From the NCBI RefSeq assembly GCF_900177295.1, contig NZ_FWZX01000005.1, positions 124,001 to 188,000 of the forward strand: a DNA stretch of 64,000 nt. The letters run 5' to 3'. Numbering within the stretch: position 1 is the stretch's first letter; each line of letters begins with the position of its first letter. Source of the stretch: Tistlia consotensis USBA 355. GTDB taxonomy: Bacteria; Pseudomonadota; Alphaproteobacteria; Kiloniellales; DSM-21159. Under the pieces are notes generated by a model. The model made no database searches and had not been told where the DNA came from. It was given only the letters and a program-made list of their open reading frames with translations. A program made the translations under genes and the position numbers. Positions 33,194 to 41,838 of the stretch are shown here, one piece after another.

Positions 33194-34662
33194 GTCGCTT
33201 CTCCCTGTCGGTCGGTTGCTTGCACCTCGGCGGCGGCGACGTCCGGCGCCGGTGTGTGGTTGAAGGCGTTGGCCCGGCAGGCGAGCGGCCCGCCGAAGAC
33301 GCCGATGCGCCGCCGCTGGTCGGCGAAGGCGCGCGCGCTGACCGCCTCCGGATCGCAGATCCGCTGCAGCCGCCGCGCGCCCTCGCGCAGCGCCGGATGA
33401 CGTCCGCGGGTGCTTTCGGCGAGGTCGAGGCGCTCGCCGGGATCGGCGGAGAGGTCGAAGAGCTGCGGCGCCAGGCCGGCGTAGTGGACGTACTTCCAGC
33501 GGTCCCAGCGCAGCAGGAAGGCGCCGGTCGAGGAGCCGCCGTCGTGGTACTCGCTGAAGGCCGTCCGCTCGGGATCGTCGGGTGCCTGCGCCAGGTCGAG
33601 CAGCGACGCGCCGGGCAGCCCCGCCGCGAAGTCGTCGGCGCCGCACAGCCGCGCGGCGGTCGCCGCAACATCGAGGAGGCTCGCAGCCGTGGCGACCCGG
33701 CGGCCGCTCGGCACGCCCGGCCCGGCGGCGATCAGGGGCACGCCGGCCGAGGCCTCGTACATCACCGACTTTGTCCAGAAGCCATGGTCGCCGAGCATCT
33801 CGCCGTGGTCGGACAGATAGAGCACGAGCGTGTCCTCGTCCGCTCCGCTCGCCGCGAGCGCGGCCAGGACGCGCCCCACGCAGTCGTCCATGAAGCTGAC
33901 CAGCCCGTAGTAGGCGGCCCGTGCCTCGCGGGCTCGCCGCGCATCGAAGTGCCGGCCGTAGTCCCAGAAGGCCGCGAGGCGCGCGAGCTCGGGATGGCTC
34001 GGCCGCTCGCCCTCGGCGACCGGGCGGTCGACGGCCTCTGGGCTGTAGAGCCGCAGGAACGGCCCGGGAGCCCGAAAGGGATAGTGCGGTGCCACGAAGG
34101 AGACGAAGGCCGCCCAGGGCTCGCGGCCGCGGATCCTGCCGCGCAGCCAGCGTTCCGCCTCGTCGGCGACGGCCCGGTCGTAGCGCGTGTAGCTGCTCTC
34201 GCCGGGACCGACGTCGGCGGCCAGCTCGGCGGCGGCCTCGAAGGGCGGCGGTTCGTCGCGCAGCAGCCCGACAGTCCAGCCGATCCCGCCGGCCACGTGC
34301 ATCGGCAGGATCTCGCGCGAGAAGCCGTTGTCGTCGCCGGACGAGCGAAAGTGGAGCTTGCCGAAGGAGACGGTCTCGACGCCGCGGTCTCGCAGGGCGT
34401 GCATCCAGCTGCGCGGGCTGCCGGCATAGGGCGCGGCGCTGTCCCAATGCCCGGTGTCGTGTATGTGGCGGCCGGTCGCCAGCGCCGCCCGCGCCGGTAC
34501 GCAGATCGGCGACGGCGTATAGGCGTTGGTGAAGAGGCTGCCGCGGGTCGCGAGCCGGTCGAGCGCCGGCGTCCGGACGAGCGGATGGCCCATGCAGCCC
34601 AGCGCGTCGCGCCGGTGCTCGTCCGACATCACCACGAGGAGGTTCCGCGGCTTGCCGGTCAC
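33187..34662 (-). CDS. Type I sulfatase
   Basis: Sulfatase of 491 residues. The formylglycine signature CVPARAALATG starts at C54, so an FGE-type maturase is needed. Calcium ligands are offered by D14 near the N terminus and by SDHGEMLGDHG. No signal peptide is present, so it acts in the cytoplasm on imported sulfate esters. The GTG start forms a GTGA overlap with the aldolase stop. It may be an arylsulfatase, choline-sulfatase-like or carbohydrate sulfatase; the adjacent binding protein and aldolase suggest a sulfated sugar or small organic sulfate. Confidence 0.9.
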   Translation of the reverse strand: MTGKPRNLLVVMSDEHRRDALGCMGHPLVRTPALDRLATRGSLFTNAYTPSPICVPARAALATGRHIHDTGHWDSAAPYAGSPRSWMHALRDRGVETVSFGKLHFRSSGDDNGFSREILPMHVAGGIGWTVGLLRDEPPPFEAAAELAADVGPGESSYTRYDRAVADEAERWLRGRIRGREPWAAFVSFVAPHYPFRAPGPFLRLYSPEAVDRPVAEGERPSHPELARLAAFWDYGRHFDARRAREARAAYYGLVSFMDDCVGRVLAALAASGADEDTLVLYLSDHGEMLGDHGFWTKSVMYEASAGVPLIAAGPGVPSGRRVATAASLLDVAATAARLCGADDFAAGLPGASLLDLAQAPDDPERTAFSEYHDGGSSTGAFLLRWDRWKYVHYAGLAPQLFDLSADPGERLDLAESTRGRHPALREGARRLQRICDPEAVSARAFADQRRRIGVFGGPLACRANAFNHTPAPDVAAAEVQATDRQGEATC

Positions 34663-35378
34663 CCGGCGAACTCCGGCTCGTCCTCGCGCAGCACCGCGAT
34701 GACCGCGGCGAGGTGCTTGTCGGCGAAGCCGGGATAGTCCTCCCACTGCCGTGCCGTCTTCTCGGCGACGGCGTCCGAGGCGACGTTGAGCGGCTGTCCG
34801 GTCGCCAGCGCGGTCAGGTAGGTCTCGGCCGCCCGCTCGAAGTAGTAGATGTCGTCGAGGCAGCGGGCGACGGTCGGGCCGACGACGAGGATGCCGTGCT
34901 GCCCCATCAGCAGCAGCGAGCGGTTGCCGAGCGCCCCGGCCAGACGCTCCGCCTCTTCGCCGAGCCCCATGCCGTCGAACCCGAGGTCGACCGCCATCCG
35001 GTTGAAGAAGCGCATGCAGTTCTGGTCGACCGGCGGCAGTCGCGGGTCCTTCAGGCAGGCGAGCGCCGTGGCGAAGCGGGAATGCAGGTGCATGATGCAG
35101 CGCGCCTGGGGCACGGCGCGGTGCAGGGCACCGTGGATCGCCCAGGCCGTGGGATCCACCGTCTCGCCGAGCCCCTCCGGCGCCGCATCCGACCGGAGCA
35201 GCAGCAGGTCGCTCGCGCGCATCCGCGACCAATGGCGGCCGTAGGGGTTCATCAGGAACTGCCGACCGTCCGCCGAGACGGCCAGGCTGTAGTGGTTGGC
35301 GATGCCTTCGCTCATGCCGAGCCGAGCCGTCCAGCGCAGCGCGGCGGCAAGCTCGATGCGGGCGTCGACGTGGGTCAC
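34659..35378 (-). CDS. Class II aldolase/adducin family protein
   Basis: Zinc-dependent aldolase-like protein of 239 residues. Metal ligands appear as the HLH pair in CIMHLHSRFATAL and as H in LLMGQHGILVVGP. The family includes fuculose/ribulose phosphate aldolases, but this subgroup, often annotated only as class II aldolase/adducin, has uncertain activity. The start is GTG 35378 behind GGAGGATCCAG. It is a paralogue of the gene at 39456-40190. First gene of an operon with the sulfatase and binding protein, divergent from a LysR gene. Confidence 0.88.
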   Translation of the reverse strand: MTHVDARIELAAALRWTARLGMSEGIANHYSLAVSADGRQFLMNPYGRHWSRMRASDLLLLRSDAAPEGLGETVDPTAWAIHGALHRAVPQARCIMHLHSRFATALACLKDPRLPPVDQNCMRFFNRMAVDLGFDGMGLGEEAERLAGALGNRSLLLMGQHGILVVGPTVARCLDDIYYFERAAETYLTALATGQPLNVASDAVAEKTARQWEDYPGFADKHLAAVIAVLREDEPEFAG

Positions 35379-35445
35379 CTGGATCCTCCGGAACTGCACA
35401 GGCGAACGCTGAGCCTTGCCGCCCCGGCCAACAAACAAATAAAAA

Positions 35446-35460
35446 TATGATCGTAGCATA
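35446..35460. promoter_or_regulatory. Candidate LysR operator in a divergent promoter
   Basis: TATGATCGTAGCATA is an interrupted palindrome (TATG..CATA, with ATCGTAG inside) in an AT-rich stretch, about 14 bp before the LysR start and 68 bp before the aldolase start. Its dyad symmetry and position suit a LysR-type operator controlling both directions. Confidence 0.45.
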
Positions 35461-35473
35461 AGGAAATTTATGA

Positions 35474-36343
35474 ATGTCGACCCCCCTGACCTGGTTGCGG
35501 AGCTTCGAGGCGGCCGCCCGTCTCGGCAGCCTGACCCTGGCGGCGCAGGAGGTCGGACTGACCCAGGCGGCGGTCAGCCAGCAGATGAAGGCGCTCGAGA
35601 CGCGACTGGGCGTTCAGCTGCTGCAGCGCGAGCCGCGCGGCGTGTCGCTGACCGGTGCCGGCGCGGAGCTTTATCGTGCCGTGGCGGAGGGCCTCGAGCG
35701 GATCGACGGCAGCCTTGCGCGTTTCGTCCGGCGTGACGCGCGCGAGCTGCGCGTCCTGTGCAACACGAGCCTCGCCGTCCGCTGCCTGCTGCCCAGGCTG
35801 CCCGCCTTCTGCGCGGCGCACCCCGAGGTCGCGCTGCAGGTTCGCACGGCGCTGTGGCGCACCGACGCGCTCGGGATCGATCCCGACGTCGAGCTGTTCC
35901 TCGGACCGGACAGGAGCGGAGCGACCGGCGCCATCCCGATCCCCGGCGGCGAGATGACCGCCGTCGCGGCGCCCGCTGTCGCCGAGCGGCTGGGCCGGGG
36001 CGCCGGCGGCGTCCGCACCCTGGCCGTCAGTGGCTTCGACCCGCTGTTCGAGGCCTGGGCCAAGGCAGGCGCCTCGCCGCGCGGCGCCGCCGGTGAGCCG
36101 CTCGTATCCGACAGTTTCCACGCCGCACTGACGCTCGCCGAGGCCGGCATCGGCGCGACCATCGCGCCGCGCCTGCTCGCTGCCGCCTCCCTGGCGACAG
36201 GCGCCCTCGTCGAGCTGGCCTCGCCGCCGCGGCACCAGGTCCTCGTCTACCAGTGCCAGCTCTCGTCACGGCCGTCGGATCCGGCCGTGGCCTTCCGGGA
36301 CTGGGCGCTGGGCGCCCTCGCTGCCCCGCCGCCGGCCCCCTAG
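35474..36343 (+). CDS. LysR family regulator
   Basis: LysR-type regulator of 289 residues, GcvA-like: the N terminus STPLTWLRSFEAAARLGSLTLAA and the recognition region VGLTQAAVSQQMKALETRLG are followed by an effector domain. The effector domain is shorter and more diverged than usual in the middle. It is divergent from the aldolase-sulfatase-binding protein operon, which it probably controls. It is convergent with the class III aminotransferase gene, 30 bp away. Confidence 0.9.
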   Translation: MSTPLTWLRSFEAAARLGSLTLAAQEVGLTQAAVSQQMKALETRLGVQLLQREPRGVSLTGAGAELYRAVAEGLERIDGSLARFVRRDARELRVLCNTSLAVRCLLPRLPAFCAAHPEVALQVRTALWRTDALGIDPDVELFLGPDRSGATGAIPIPGGEMTAVAAPAVAERLGRGAGGVRTLAVSGFDPLFEAWAKAGASPRGAAGEPLVSDSFHAALTLAEAGIGATIAPRLLAAASLATGALVELASPPRHQVLVYQCQLSSRPSDPAVAFRDWALGALAAPPPAP

Positions 36344-36373
36344 AGGCGGCCGCAGGTTGGCGTCGGCGGCCTG

Positions 36374-37702
36374 CTAGAGATCCGCCCGGCCCAACACCTT
36401 CTGCAGGACCTCGAGCATGCGGTCGAGGTCGGCCTCCTCGACGACCAGGGCCGGGGCGAAGATCAGGGCATCGCCGGTCGCCTTGACGTGCAGGCCGGCG
36501 TCGAACAGCGCACGCTGCGCCCGGCTGCCCTTCTCGCCCGGCACGGCGCCCGGACGCAGCTGGATGCCGGCCATCATGCCGTAGCCGCGCAGGTCGGCGA
36601 CCTGGGCCAGGTTGCGCAGGCCGAAGACGCCGTCGAGGAAGCGGTCGCTCATCGCCTGGCCGCGCTCGAACAGGCCCTCGTCGCGATAGATCGAGAGCGC
36701 CGCCAGGCCGGCAGCGCAGGCGACCGGGTGGGCCGAGTAGGTGTAGCCGTGGAAGAACTCCGGCCGGTCGCCCCTGGCGGCCTCGATGATGGTCTGCTGG
36801 ATCCCGGTCTTGCAGGCGACGGCGCTCATCGGGATGGTGCCGTTGGTCAGCGCCTTGGCCATGGTCATGACGTCGGGGGTGACGCCGAACTCCTGGCCGG
36901 CGAAGGGCGCGCCGAGCCGGCCGAAGCCGGTGATCACCTCGTCGAAGACCAGCAGGATGCCGTGGGCGTCGCAGATCGCGCGCAGCCGCTCCAGGTAGCC
37001 CTTGGGCGGCACGATGGTGCCGATCGAGCCGGCGACCGGCTCGACGAAGACCGCGGCGATGGTGTCGCCGCCGTAGGTCCTGCAGATCTCCTCCAGGTCC
37101 TCGGCCTTGTCCAGGCCGGTCTCGGGCTGGCCGCGGCTGTAGCGCTGCTCCTCGCTCCAGGTGTGGCGCATGTGCGAGACGGCGCAGGTGACGCCGGAGA
37201 AGTCGCGGCGGTTGGCGACCATGCCGGCCAGCGAGGTGCCGCCCAGGTTGACGCCGTGGTAGGCCCACTGGCGCGACACGAAGCGGCTGCGCTGGCCCTC
37301 GCCGCGCGACCGGTGGTAGGCGAGGCAGAGCTTGAGCGCCGTGTCGACCGCCTCGGAGCCGGAGCCGCCGAAGAACACCCGGTCGAGCCCCGCCGGCAGC
37401 AGCCCGGCCAGCGCCGTCGCGAACTCGAAGGAGATCGGCGCCGCGCGCTGGAAGTGCGGCGTGTAGTCCAGGGTCATGAGCTGGCGGTGCACCGCGTCGG
37501 CGATCTCCGGCCGGCCGTGGCCGGCGGCGCAGCAGAACAGCCCCGACGAGCCGTCCAGCACCTCGCGGCCGTCGTGGGTCCAGTAGCGCACGCCCTCGGC
37601 CTTGGCGAAGACCTGCGGCTCCTGGCGGAACAGCCGGTTGTTGGTGAAGGGCAGCCAGTGATGGTCCATCACCGGCAGGGTCGACTGGAGAGGCTGGTCC
37701 AT
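36374..37702 (-). CDS. Class III aminotransferase (omega-amino acid:pyruvate type)
   Basis: PLP enzyme of 442 residues. Landmarks include WLPFTNNRLF near the N terminus, GGSGSEAVDTALKL, the H of SRQWAYHGVNLGG, LVFDEVITGFGR (the Asp pairing with the PLP nitrogen), and the PLP lysine in DVMTMAKALTNGTIPM. The organisation matches beta-alanine/omega-amino acid:pyruvate aminotransferases, which use pyruvate as acceptor. ATG 37702 lies behind AGGAG. Its C terminus has a close sequence relative in the remnant at 31578. The HAD phosphatase gene is 62 bp upstream on the same strand. Confidence 0.92.
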   Translation of the reverse strand: MDQPLQSTLPVMDHHWLPFTNNRLFRQEPQVFAKAEGVRYWTHDGREVLDGSSGLFCCAAGHGRPEIADAVHRQLMTLDYTPHFQRAAPISFEFATALAGLLPAGLDRVFFGGSGSEAVDTALKLCLAYHRSRGEGQRSRFVSRQWAYHGVNLGGTSLAGMVANRRDFSGVTCAVSHMRHTWSEEQRYSRGQPETGLDKAEDLEEICRTYGGDTIAAVFVEPVAGSIGTIVPPKGYLERLRAICDAHGILLVFDEVITGFGRLGAPFAGQEFGVTPDVMTMAKALTNGTIPMSAVACKTGIQQTIIEAARGDRPEFFHGYTYSAHPVACAAGLAALSIYRDEGLFERGQAMSDRFLDGVFGLRNLAQVADLRGYGMMAGIQLRPGAVPGEKGSRAQRALFDAGLHVKATGDALIFAPALVVEEADLDRMLEVLQKVLGRADL

Positions 37703-37763
37703 CGGCGGGCTCCTGGCTGCGACGTGCGATCGCACCCTTGCTAAGGCCGCCGCCGCCGCCGCC

Positions 37764-38423
37764 CTAGATCCAGCCGGATTTTTCCGATGGTGCCAGGAGC
37801 CCTGCCAGCGCCGGTACCGTGGCCGCAAGCGCGTCGGCCCCTGCGGCGCGCAGCTCGGCCTCCGAGCCGTAGCCGTAGAGCACGCCGATCGAGGCCAGGC
37901 CGTTGGCCTTGGCCCCCGCCACGTCGTGGGAGCGGTCGCCGATCATGACCGCGCCGGCCGAGGCAGCGCCGGTCTCGGCCAGGGCATGGGCCAGCAGCGC
38001 CGCCTTGTTCGCGAGGCGCCCGTCGAGCTCGCTGCCGAAGGCCCGCTCGAAGAAGCCGTCCAGCTCGAAATGCGCCAGGATGCGTTCGGCATAGGGCCGC
38101 GGCTTGCTGGTCGCGAGGAACAGGCGCCGCCCCTGTGCCCCGAGCTCGGCCAGCAGCTCGGCGATGCCCGGATAGACCGCGTTCTCGTAGAGCCCGACCG
38201 TGCCGAAGCGCTCGCGGAAGTGCGCCAGCGCCCGCGCGCCCAGCTCCGGGCTGCCGCAGAGGCTGGCCAGGCTGTCGTGCAGCGGCGGCCCGATGCACCA
38301 GGTGAGATCCTCGGCCTCCGGCACCGGCAGCGCCAGGCAGCCGAGCGCGTGCCGGATGCAGCCGACGATGCCGGGCTTCGGGTCGGTCAGCGTCCCGTCG
38401 AGGTCGAAGAACAGGCTCTCCAC
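37764..38423 (-). CDS. HAD family hydrolase, phosphoglycolate phosphatase-like
   Basis: Haloacid dehalogenase-type phosphatase of 219 residues. Motif I is FFDLDGTLTD (nucleophile and acid D7/D9), motif II is the T/S of FLATSKP, motif III is the Lys region, and motif IV is MIGDRSHDVAGAKA. A helical cap between motifs I and II places it in the Gph subfamily. It hydrolyses a small phosphate ester; substrate unknown. The GTG start lies behind CTGAGGCG, 4 bp after the hydrolase stop. Confidence 0.88.
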   Translation of the reverse strand: MESLFFDLDGTLTDPKPGIVGCIRHALGCLALPVPEAEDLTWCIGPPLHDSLASLCGSPELGARALAHFRERFGTVGLYENAVYPGIAELLAELGAQGRRLFLATSKPRPYAERILAHFELDGFFERAFGSELDGRLANKAALLAHALAETGAASAGAVMIGDRSHDVAGAKANGLASIGVLYGYGSEAELRAAGADALAATVPALAGLLAPSEKSGWI

Positions 38424-38427
38424 CGCC

Positions 38428-39291
38428 TCAGGCCCAGCCGATCCGCGCGAAGAAGCCGCCGATCTCCGCCGCCGCCCGGTCCGGGTCCTCGCGGTGGGCG
38501 AAGTGCCCGACGCCCGGGAAGGGCGCCAGGTCGAGGTCGCTGAAGCTCTCGCCCAGGCGGTCGGTCCAGGCGTAGGGGAAGATCGGATCGTGCTCGGCCC
38601 AGCGCACGCAGGTCGGCAGGTCGATCGGCGGCAGCGCCGGCGCCTCGCCCTTCATCATGGCGATGCGCGGCGCGTGGCTGGCCCGGTAGTGGGCGAAGCC
38701 ACCGGCGAGGTTGCCGGGCTTGAGGAAGTTGTCGACCCAGGCCTCGAGCACCGGCTCGAAGGCCGCCTTGCGGTGGGCCCAGTGGCTCAGGAAGTGGCCG
38801 ATGTAGGCCCGGCAGGTCTCGCGGCTGGCGCCGACCAGGGCCGGCGCGAAGGGCATCTGGTTGAAGGACTGGTACCAGATCTCGTTGAGCCGCTCGGGCT
38901 CCGCCATGCGGCCACCGATGCCGGGATGGACGAAGCCGAAGAAGAACAGGCCGGCGAGCCGCTCCGGGACCTGGCGCGCCAGCGGCAGCATGACACCGCC
39001 GCCGACGTCGTGGCCGACGACCCCGACCTTCTCCAGCCCCAGGGCCTCGAGCAGCGCCGCCAGGTCCGCGGCATGGTCGGCCGGCCCGAACGGCCCGTCC
39101 GGCTTGTCGCTGTCGCCGAAGCCGCGCAGGTCCGGCGCGATCAGCGTGTGGCGCTCCGCGAGCCGCTGCATCACCGGCTCCCAGGTCAGCCAGAACTCCG
39201 GCCAGCCGTGGAGCAGCAGCAGCGGCGCGCCCCGCCCGGTCCTGGCGACGTGGAAGGCGGCGCCGTTGGCGCGGACGGTCAGGTGCTCCAC
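38428..39291 (-). CDS. Alpha/beta hydrolase (epoxide hydrolase/haloacetate dehalogenase-like)
   Basis: Hydrolase of 287 residues. The oxyanion HGWPEFW motif, RGFGDSDKP, the nucleophile elbow GHDVGG (Asp nucleophile) and the C-terminal His in GVGHFAHRED are present. An Asp rather than Ser nucleophile points to epoxide hydrolases or haloacetate dehalogenases. The start is GTG 39291, with TAGGAGG upstream. It lies 4 bp before the HAD gene, so the two are an operon with the downstream aminotransferase. Confidence 0.88.
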   Translation of the reverse strand: MEHLTVRANGAAFHVARTGRGAPLLLLHGWPEFWLTWEPVMQRLAERHTLIAPDLRGFGDSDKPDGPFGPADHAADLAALLEALGLEKVGVVGHDVGGGVMLPLARQVPERLAGLFFFGFVHPGIGGRMAEPERLNEIWYQSFNQMPFAPALVGASRETCRAYIGHFLSHWAHRKAAFEPVLEAWVDNFLKPGNLAGGFAHYRASHAPRIAMMKGEAPALPPIDLPTCVRWAEHDPIFPYAWTDRLGESFSDLDLAPFPGVGHFAHREDPDRAAAEIGGFFARIGWA

Positions 39292-39310
39292 CAAAGGCCT
39301 CCTATCGAAT

Positions 39311-39441
39311 CCCCTCTCCGCCCCCTTCGGGGGGAGAGGGTCAGGGAGAGGTGGGGTCGGCCGGAACGGAGAGGCCGGCACAGGCTTCAGGGTCGGTCCC
39401 CACCTCTCCCCGGCCCTCTCCCCCCTGAAGGGCGGAGAGGG
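39311..39441. repeat. Large inverted repeat between hydrolase and aldolase genes
   Basis: Arms of about 46 bases (39311-39357 and 39396-39441) pair imperfectly, with cores CCCCTCTCCGCCC and GGGCGGAGAGGG and an inner ACCTCTCCC/GGGAGAGGT stem. The left arm also folds on itself. The same core forms the hairpin at 4963-4991, so this is a second dispersed repeat family. Confidence 0.75.
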
Positions 39442-39455
39442 AGATTCTTGGCGAC

Positions 39456-40190
39456 CTACCCCCGCCAGCCGGGCGCCTCGGCGTCGAGCACGGCCTTCAG
39501 GCCGTCGAAATGCTTGGCCGCGTAGGTGGCGGTGGGACCGCCGTCGATGTCGGCCTTGGCCTTGCCGGCGACGTTGTCGCCGATCCGGCGCAGCGGCTTG
39601 CCGGTCGAGAGCGCCAGCACCTGCAGCTCGCAGGCGCGCTCCAGGTAGTAGAGGTCGTCGAAGGCCCTGGCGATCGACTCGCCGACCACGATGACGCCGT
39701 GGTTGCCGAGGAACAGCACCTTCTTGTCGCCCAGGCAGGCGGCCATGCGCGCACCCTCGGCGGCGTCCTCGGCGAGGCCGTTGTAGTCCCAGTCGTAGGC
39801 GACGTCGTTCCAGAAGCGCAGCGCGTTCTGGCTGATCGGCTCCAGCTCCGTCTCCTCGACGCAGCAGAGCGCCGTCGCGTAGGGCATATGGGTGTGCAGC
39901 ACGGCGTGGGCGCGCGGGTTGGCGCGGTGGATCGCGCCGTGGATCGTGAAGGCGGTCAGCTCGGCCTGGCTCCTGCCCTCGACGGTGCGCCCCTCGCCGT
40001 CGATCAACAGGATGTCGTCCGGCGTCATCTGCGACCAGTGCACCCCGTGCGGGTTCAGCAGGTAGCGGTCGCTCATCCCCGGCACGGCGAAGGAGAAGTG
40101 GTTGCAGACCCCCTCGTTGAAGCCGAAGCGCGCGGCGAGGCGGAGCGAGGCGGCAAGGTCGACCTTGGCCTGGTGGATGAGGTTTTCCAT
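39456..40190 (-). CDS. Class II aldolase/adducin family protein, second copy
   Basis: Zinc aldolase-like protein of 244 residues, a paralogue of 34659-35378. Shared landmarks are GVCNHFSFAVP against GIANHYSLAVS, NPHGVHWSQM against NPYGRHWSRM, the HTHMPYATAL metal motif, and GNHGVIVVGES against GQHGILVVGPT. Activity unknown, as for its paralogue. ATG 40190. It is followed on the same strand by a large inverted repeat and then the hydrolase, HAD and aminotransferase genes. Confidence 0.88.
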   Translation of the reverse strand: MENLIHQAKVDLAASLRLAARFGFNEGVCNHFSFAVPGMSDRYLLNPHGVHWSQMTPDDILLIDGEGRTVEGRSQAELTAFTIHGAIHRANPRAHAVLHTHMPYATALCCVEETELEPISQNALRFWNDVAYDWDYNGLAEDAAEGARMAACLGDKKVLFLGNHGVIVVGESIARAFDDLYYLERACELQVLALSTGKPLRRIGDNVAGKAKADIDGGPTATYAAKHFDGLKAVLDAEAPGWRG

Positions 40191-40319
40191 GGCCCTGGAG
40201 ATTAGTCGGCCGCGGCGATTGACCGCAAGGCCGGGGGCCGGGATGATGCCGCCGGACAGCCATGACGCGCCCGCAGAGGCGCGCGGGGCGAGGAAACGAC
40301 GCGAGACGGGGAGAAGGCG

Positions 40320-41579
40320 ATGTCGGCCGTGGCGGCTGGGCGAGCCGGCGAGGCAGGCGGCCGGGACGAGGCGCTGGTCCGCGGCTTCGACCTCAGGAAG
40401 GTCGGGCCGGATTTCCTGGAGAATCCCTATCCGACCTACCACGCGCTGCGCCGGCTCTCGCCGGTGCACCGCTGCCCGGACGGCAGCCTGTTCCTGACCC
40501 GCTGGGACGACCTCAACCGGGTCTACCGGGACCACGAGGGCTTCTCCTCGGACAAGACCGTCGAGTTCCGGCCGAAGTACGGCGACAGCCCGCTCTACCG
40601 CCACCACACCACCAGCCTGGTGTTCAACGACCCGCCGAAGCACAGCCGGGTGCGCCGGCTGCTGGCACCGGCCTTCACGCCGCGCGCCCTCAGGCTGCTG
40701 GAGGCGCGCTTCGTCGCGCTGGTCGACGGCCTGCTCGACAAGGCCGAGGCGCGCGGCGGCATGGACGTGGTGACCGACTACGCGGCCAGCCTGCCGGTGC
40801 AGATCATCGGCGATATGCTGGGCGTGCCGGAGGCCGAGCGCGGCCCCCTGCGCGACTGGTCGCTGGCGATCCTCGGCGCCCTGGAGCCGCTGCCGAGCCA
40901 GGCGGCGCTCGACTGGGGCAACCGCTCGGTCACGGAGTTCTCCGACTACCTGGCCGGCCACGTCGCGCGCTACCGCCGGGGCGGCCTCGCCGAGGGCGGC
41001 GAGGTGCTGGGGCTGCTGGTCGACGGCGAGGTGGAAGGCGAGAGATTGAGCGACGAGGAGCTGGTGCAGAACTGCATCTTCCTGCTCAACGCCGGCCACG
41101 AGACCACGACCAACCTGATCGGCAACGGCGTCGCCGCCCTGCTCGGGCATCCCGGCGAACTGGCCCGGCTGCGCGCCGAGCCGTCGCTGATCGAGAGCGC
41201 CGTCGAGGAGTTCCTGCGCTTCGAGAGCTCGAACCAGCTCGGCAACCGCCGGGCGGTGACGGACGCCGAGGTCGGCGGCGTGGCGGTGCCCGCCGGCACC
41301 CTGGTGACGCTCTGCATCGGCGCCGCCAACCGCGACCCGGCGCAGTTCGCCGAGCCGGACCGCCTGGACGTCGCGCGCCGGCCGAACCGGCACCTCGCCT
41401 TCGGCGGCGGCATCCACGCCTGCGCCGGCATGACCCTGGCGCGCCTGGAGGGCAGGATCGCCATCGGCCGCCTGCTCGCCCGCGTCCCCTCCTTCCGCCC
41501 GGCCGGCCCCTTCACCCGCGGCGGCCGGGCCCGGTTCCGGGGCTTCCTGTCCTATCCCGTGACTTTCGGGGAAACGTGA
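40320..41579 (+). CDS. Cytochrome P450
   Basis: Soluble bacterial P450 of 419 residues. The I-helix oxygen-activating motif is NAGHETTTN, the K-helix ExxR is EEFLR, and the heme-binding loop is FGGGIHACAGMTLAR with the thiolate Cys near residue 370. There is no membrane anchor. The BSP-type overall pattern (HSRVRRLLAPAFTPRAL) fits class I P450s using ferredoxin and ferredoxin reductase; neither gene is nearby. ATG 40320 lies behind GGGAGAAGG. Substrate unknown. Followed by a repeat-bearing gap and the TRAP operon. Confidence 0.95.
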   Translation: MSAVAAGRAGEAGGRDEALVRGFDLRKVGPDFLENPYPTYHALRRLSPVHRCPDGSLFLTRWDDLNRVYRDHEGFSSDKTVEFRPKYGDSPLYRHHTTSLVFNDPPKHSRVRRLLAPAFTPRALRLLEARFVALVDGLLDKAEARGGMDVVTDYAASLPVQIIGDMLGVPEAERGPLRDWSLAILGALEPLPSQAALDWGNRSVTEFSDYLAGHVARYRRGGLAEGGEVLGLLVDGEVEGERLSDEELVQNCIFLLNAGHETTTNLIGNGVAALLGHPGELARLRAEPSLIESAVEEFLRFESSNQLGNRRAVTDAEVGGVAVPAGTLVTLCIGAANRDPAQFAEPDRLDVARRPNRHLAFGGGIHACAGMTLARLEGRIAIGRLLARVPSFRPAGPFTRGGRARFRGFLSYPVTFGET

Positions 41580-41629
41580 GGAATGTAACACATAATGCTG
41601 TTATATATAAATTTCTTCCACTCCCCCTC

Positions 41630-41745
41630 ATTCGTCATCCCCGCGAAAGCGGGGATCCAGAGGAAAGCGCCGCCCGCGCAAACCGGGCGGGCCGTTCCCC
41701 GGCTTCGTCGTCTTCTGGATCCCCGCCTTCGCGGGGATGACGAAT
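41630..41745. repeat. REP-like inverted repeat pair, family C
   Basis: Arms 41630-41660 and 41715-41745 are inverted copies with one mismatch over 31 bases. Each arm is itself a hairpin (ATCCCCGC/GCGGGGAT around a 4-base loop). It is the common TCGTCATCCCCGCGAAAG-type proteobacterial intergenic repeat. The preceding 41580-41625 is AT-rich and may hold a promoter for the TRAP genes. Confidence 0.85.
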
Positions 41746-41838
41746 CAAGGAGGCGATGACACGGGAAGAGGCGCGAGCGACGAGGAAGCGACGGGCACGA
41801 CGAAGAACAACGAACCAACCAAGCAGGGAGGACACCCG

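Noticed and set aside
41737-41838. N-terminal extension of the TRAP binding protein
   Set aside because: Would start inside the REP element and place a charged leader before the signal peptide; ATG 41839 has a strong ribosome site.
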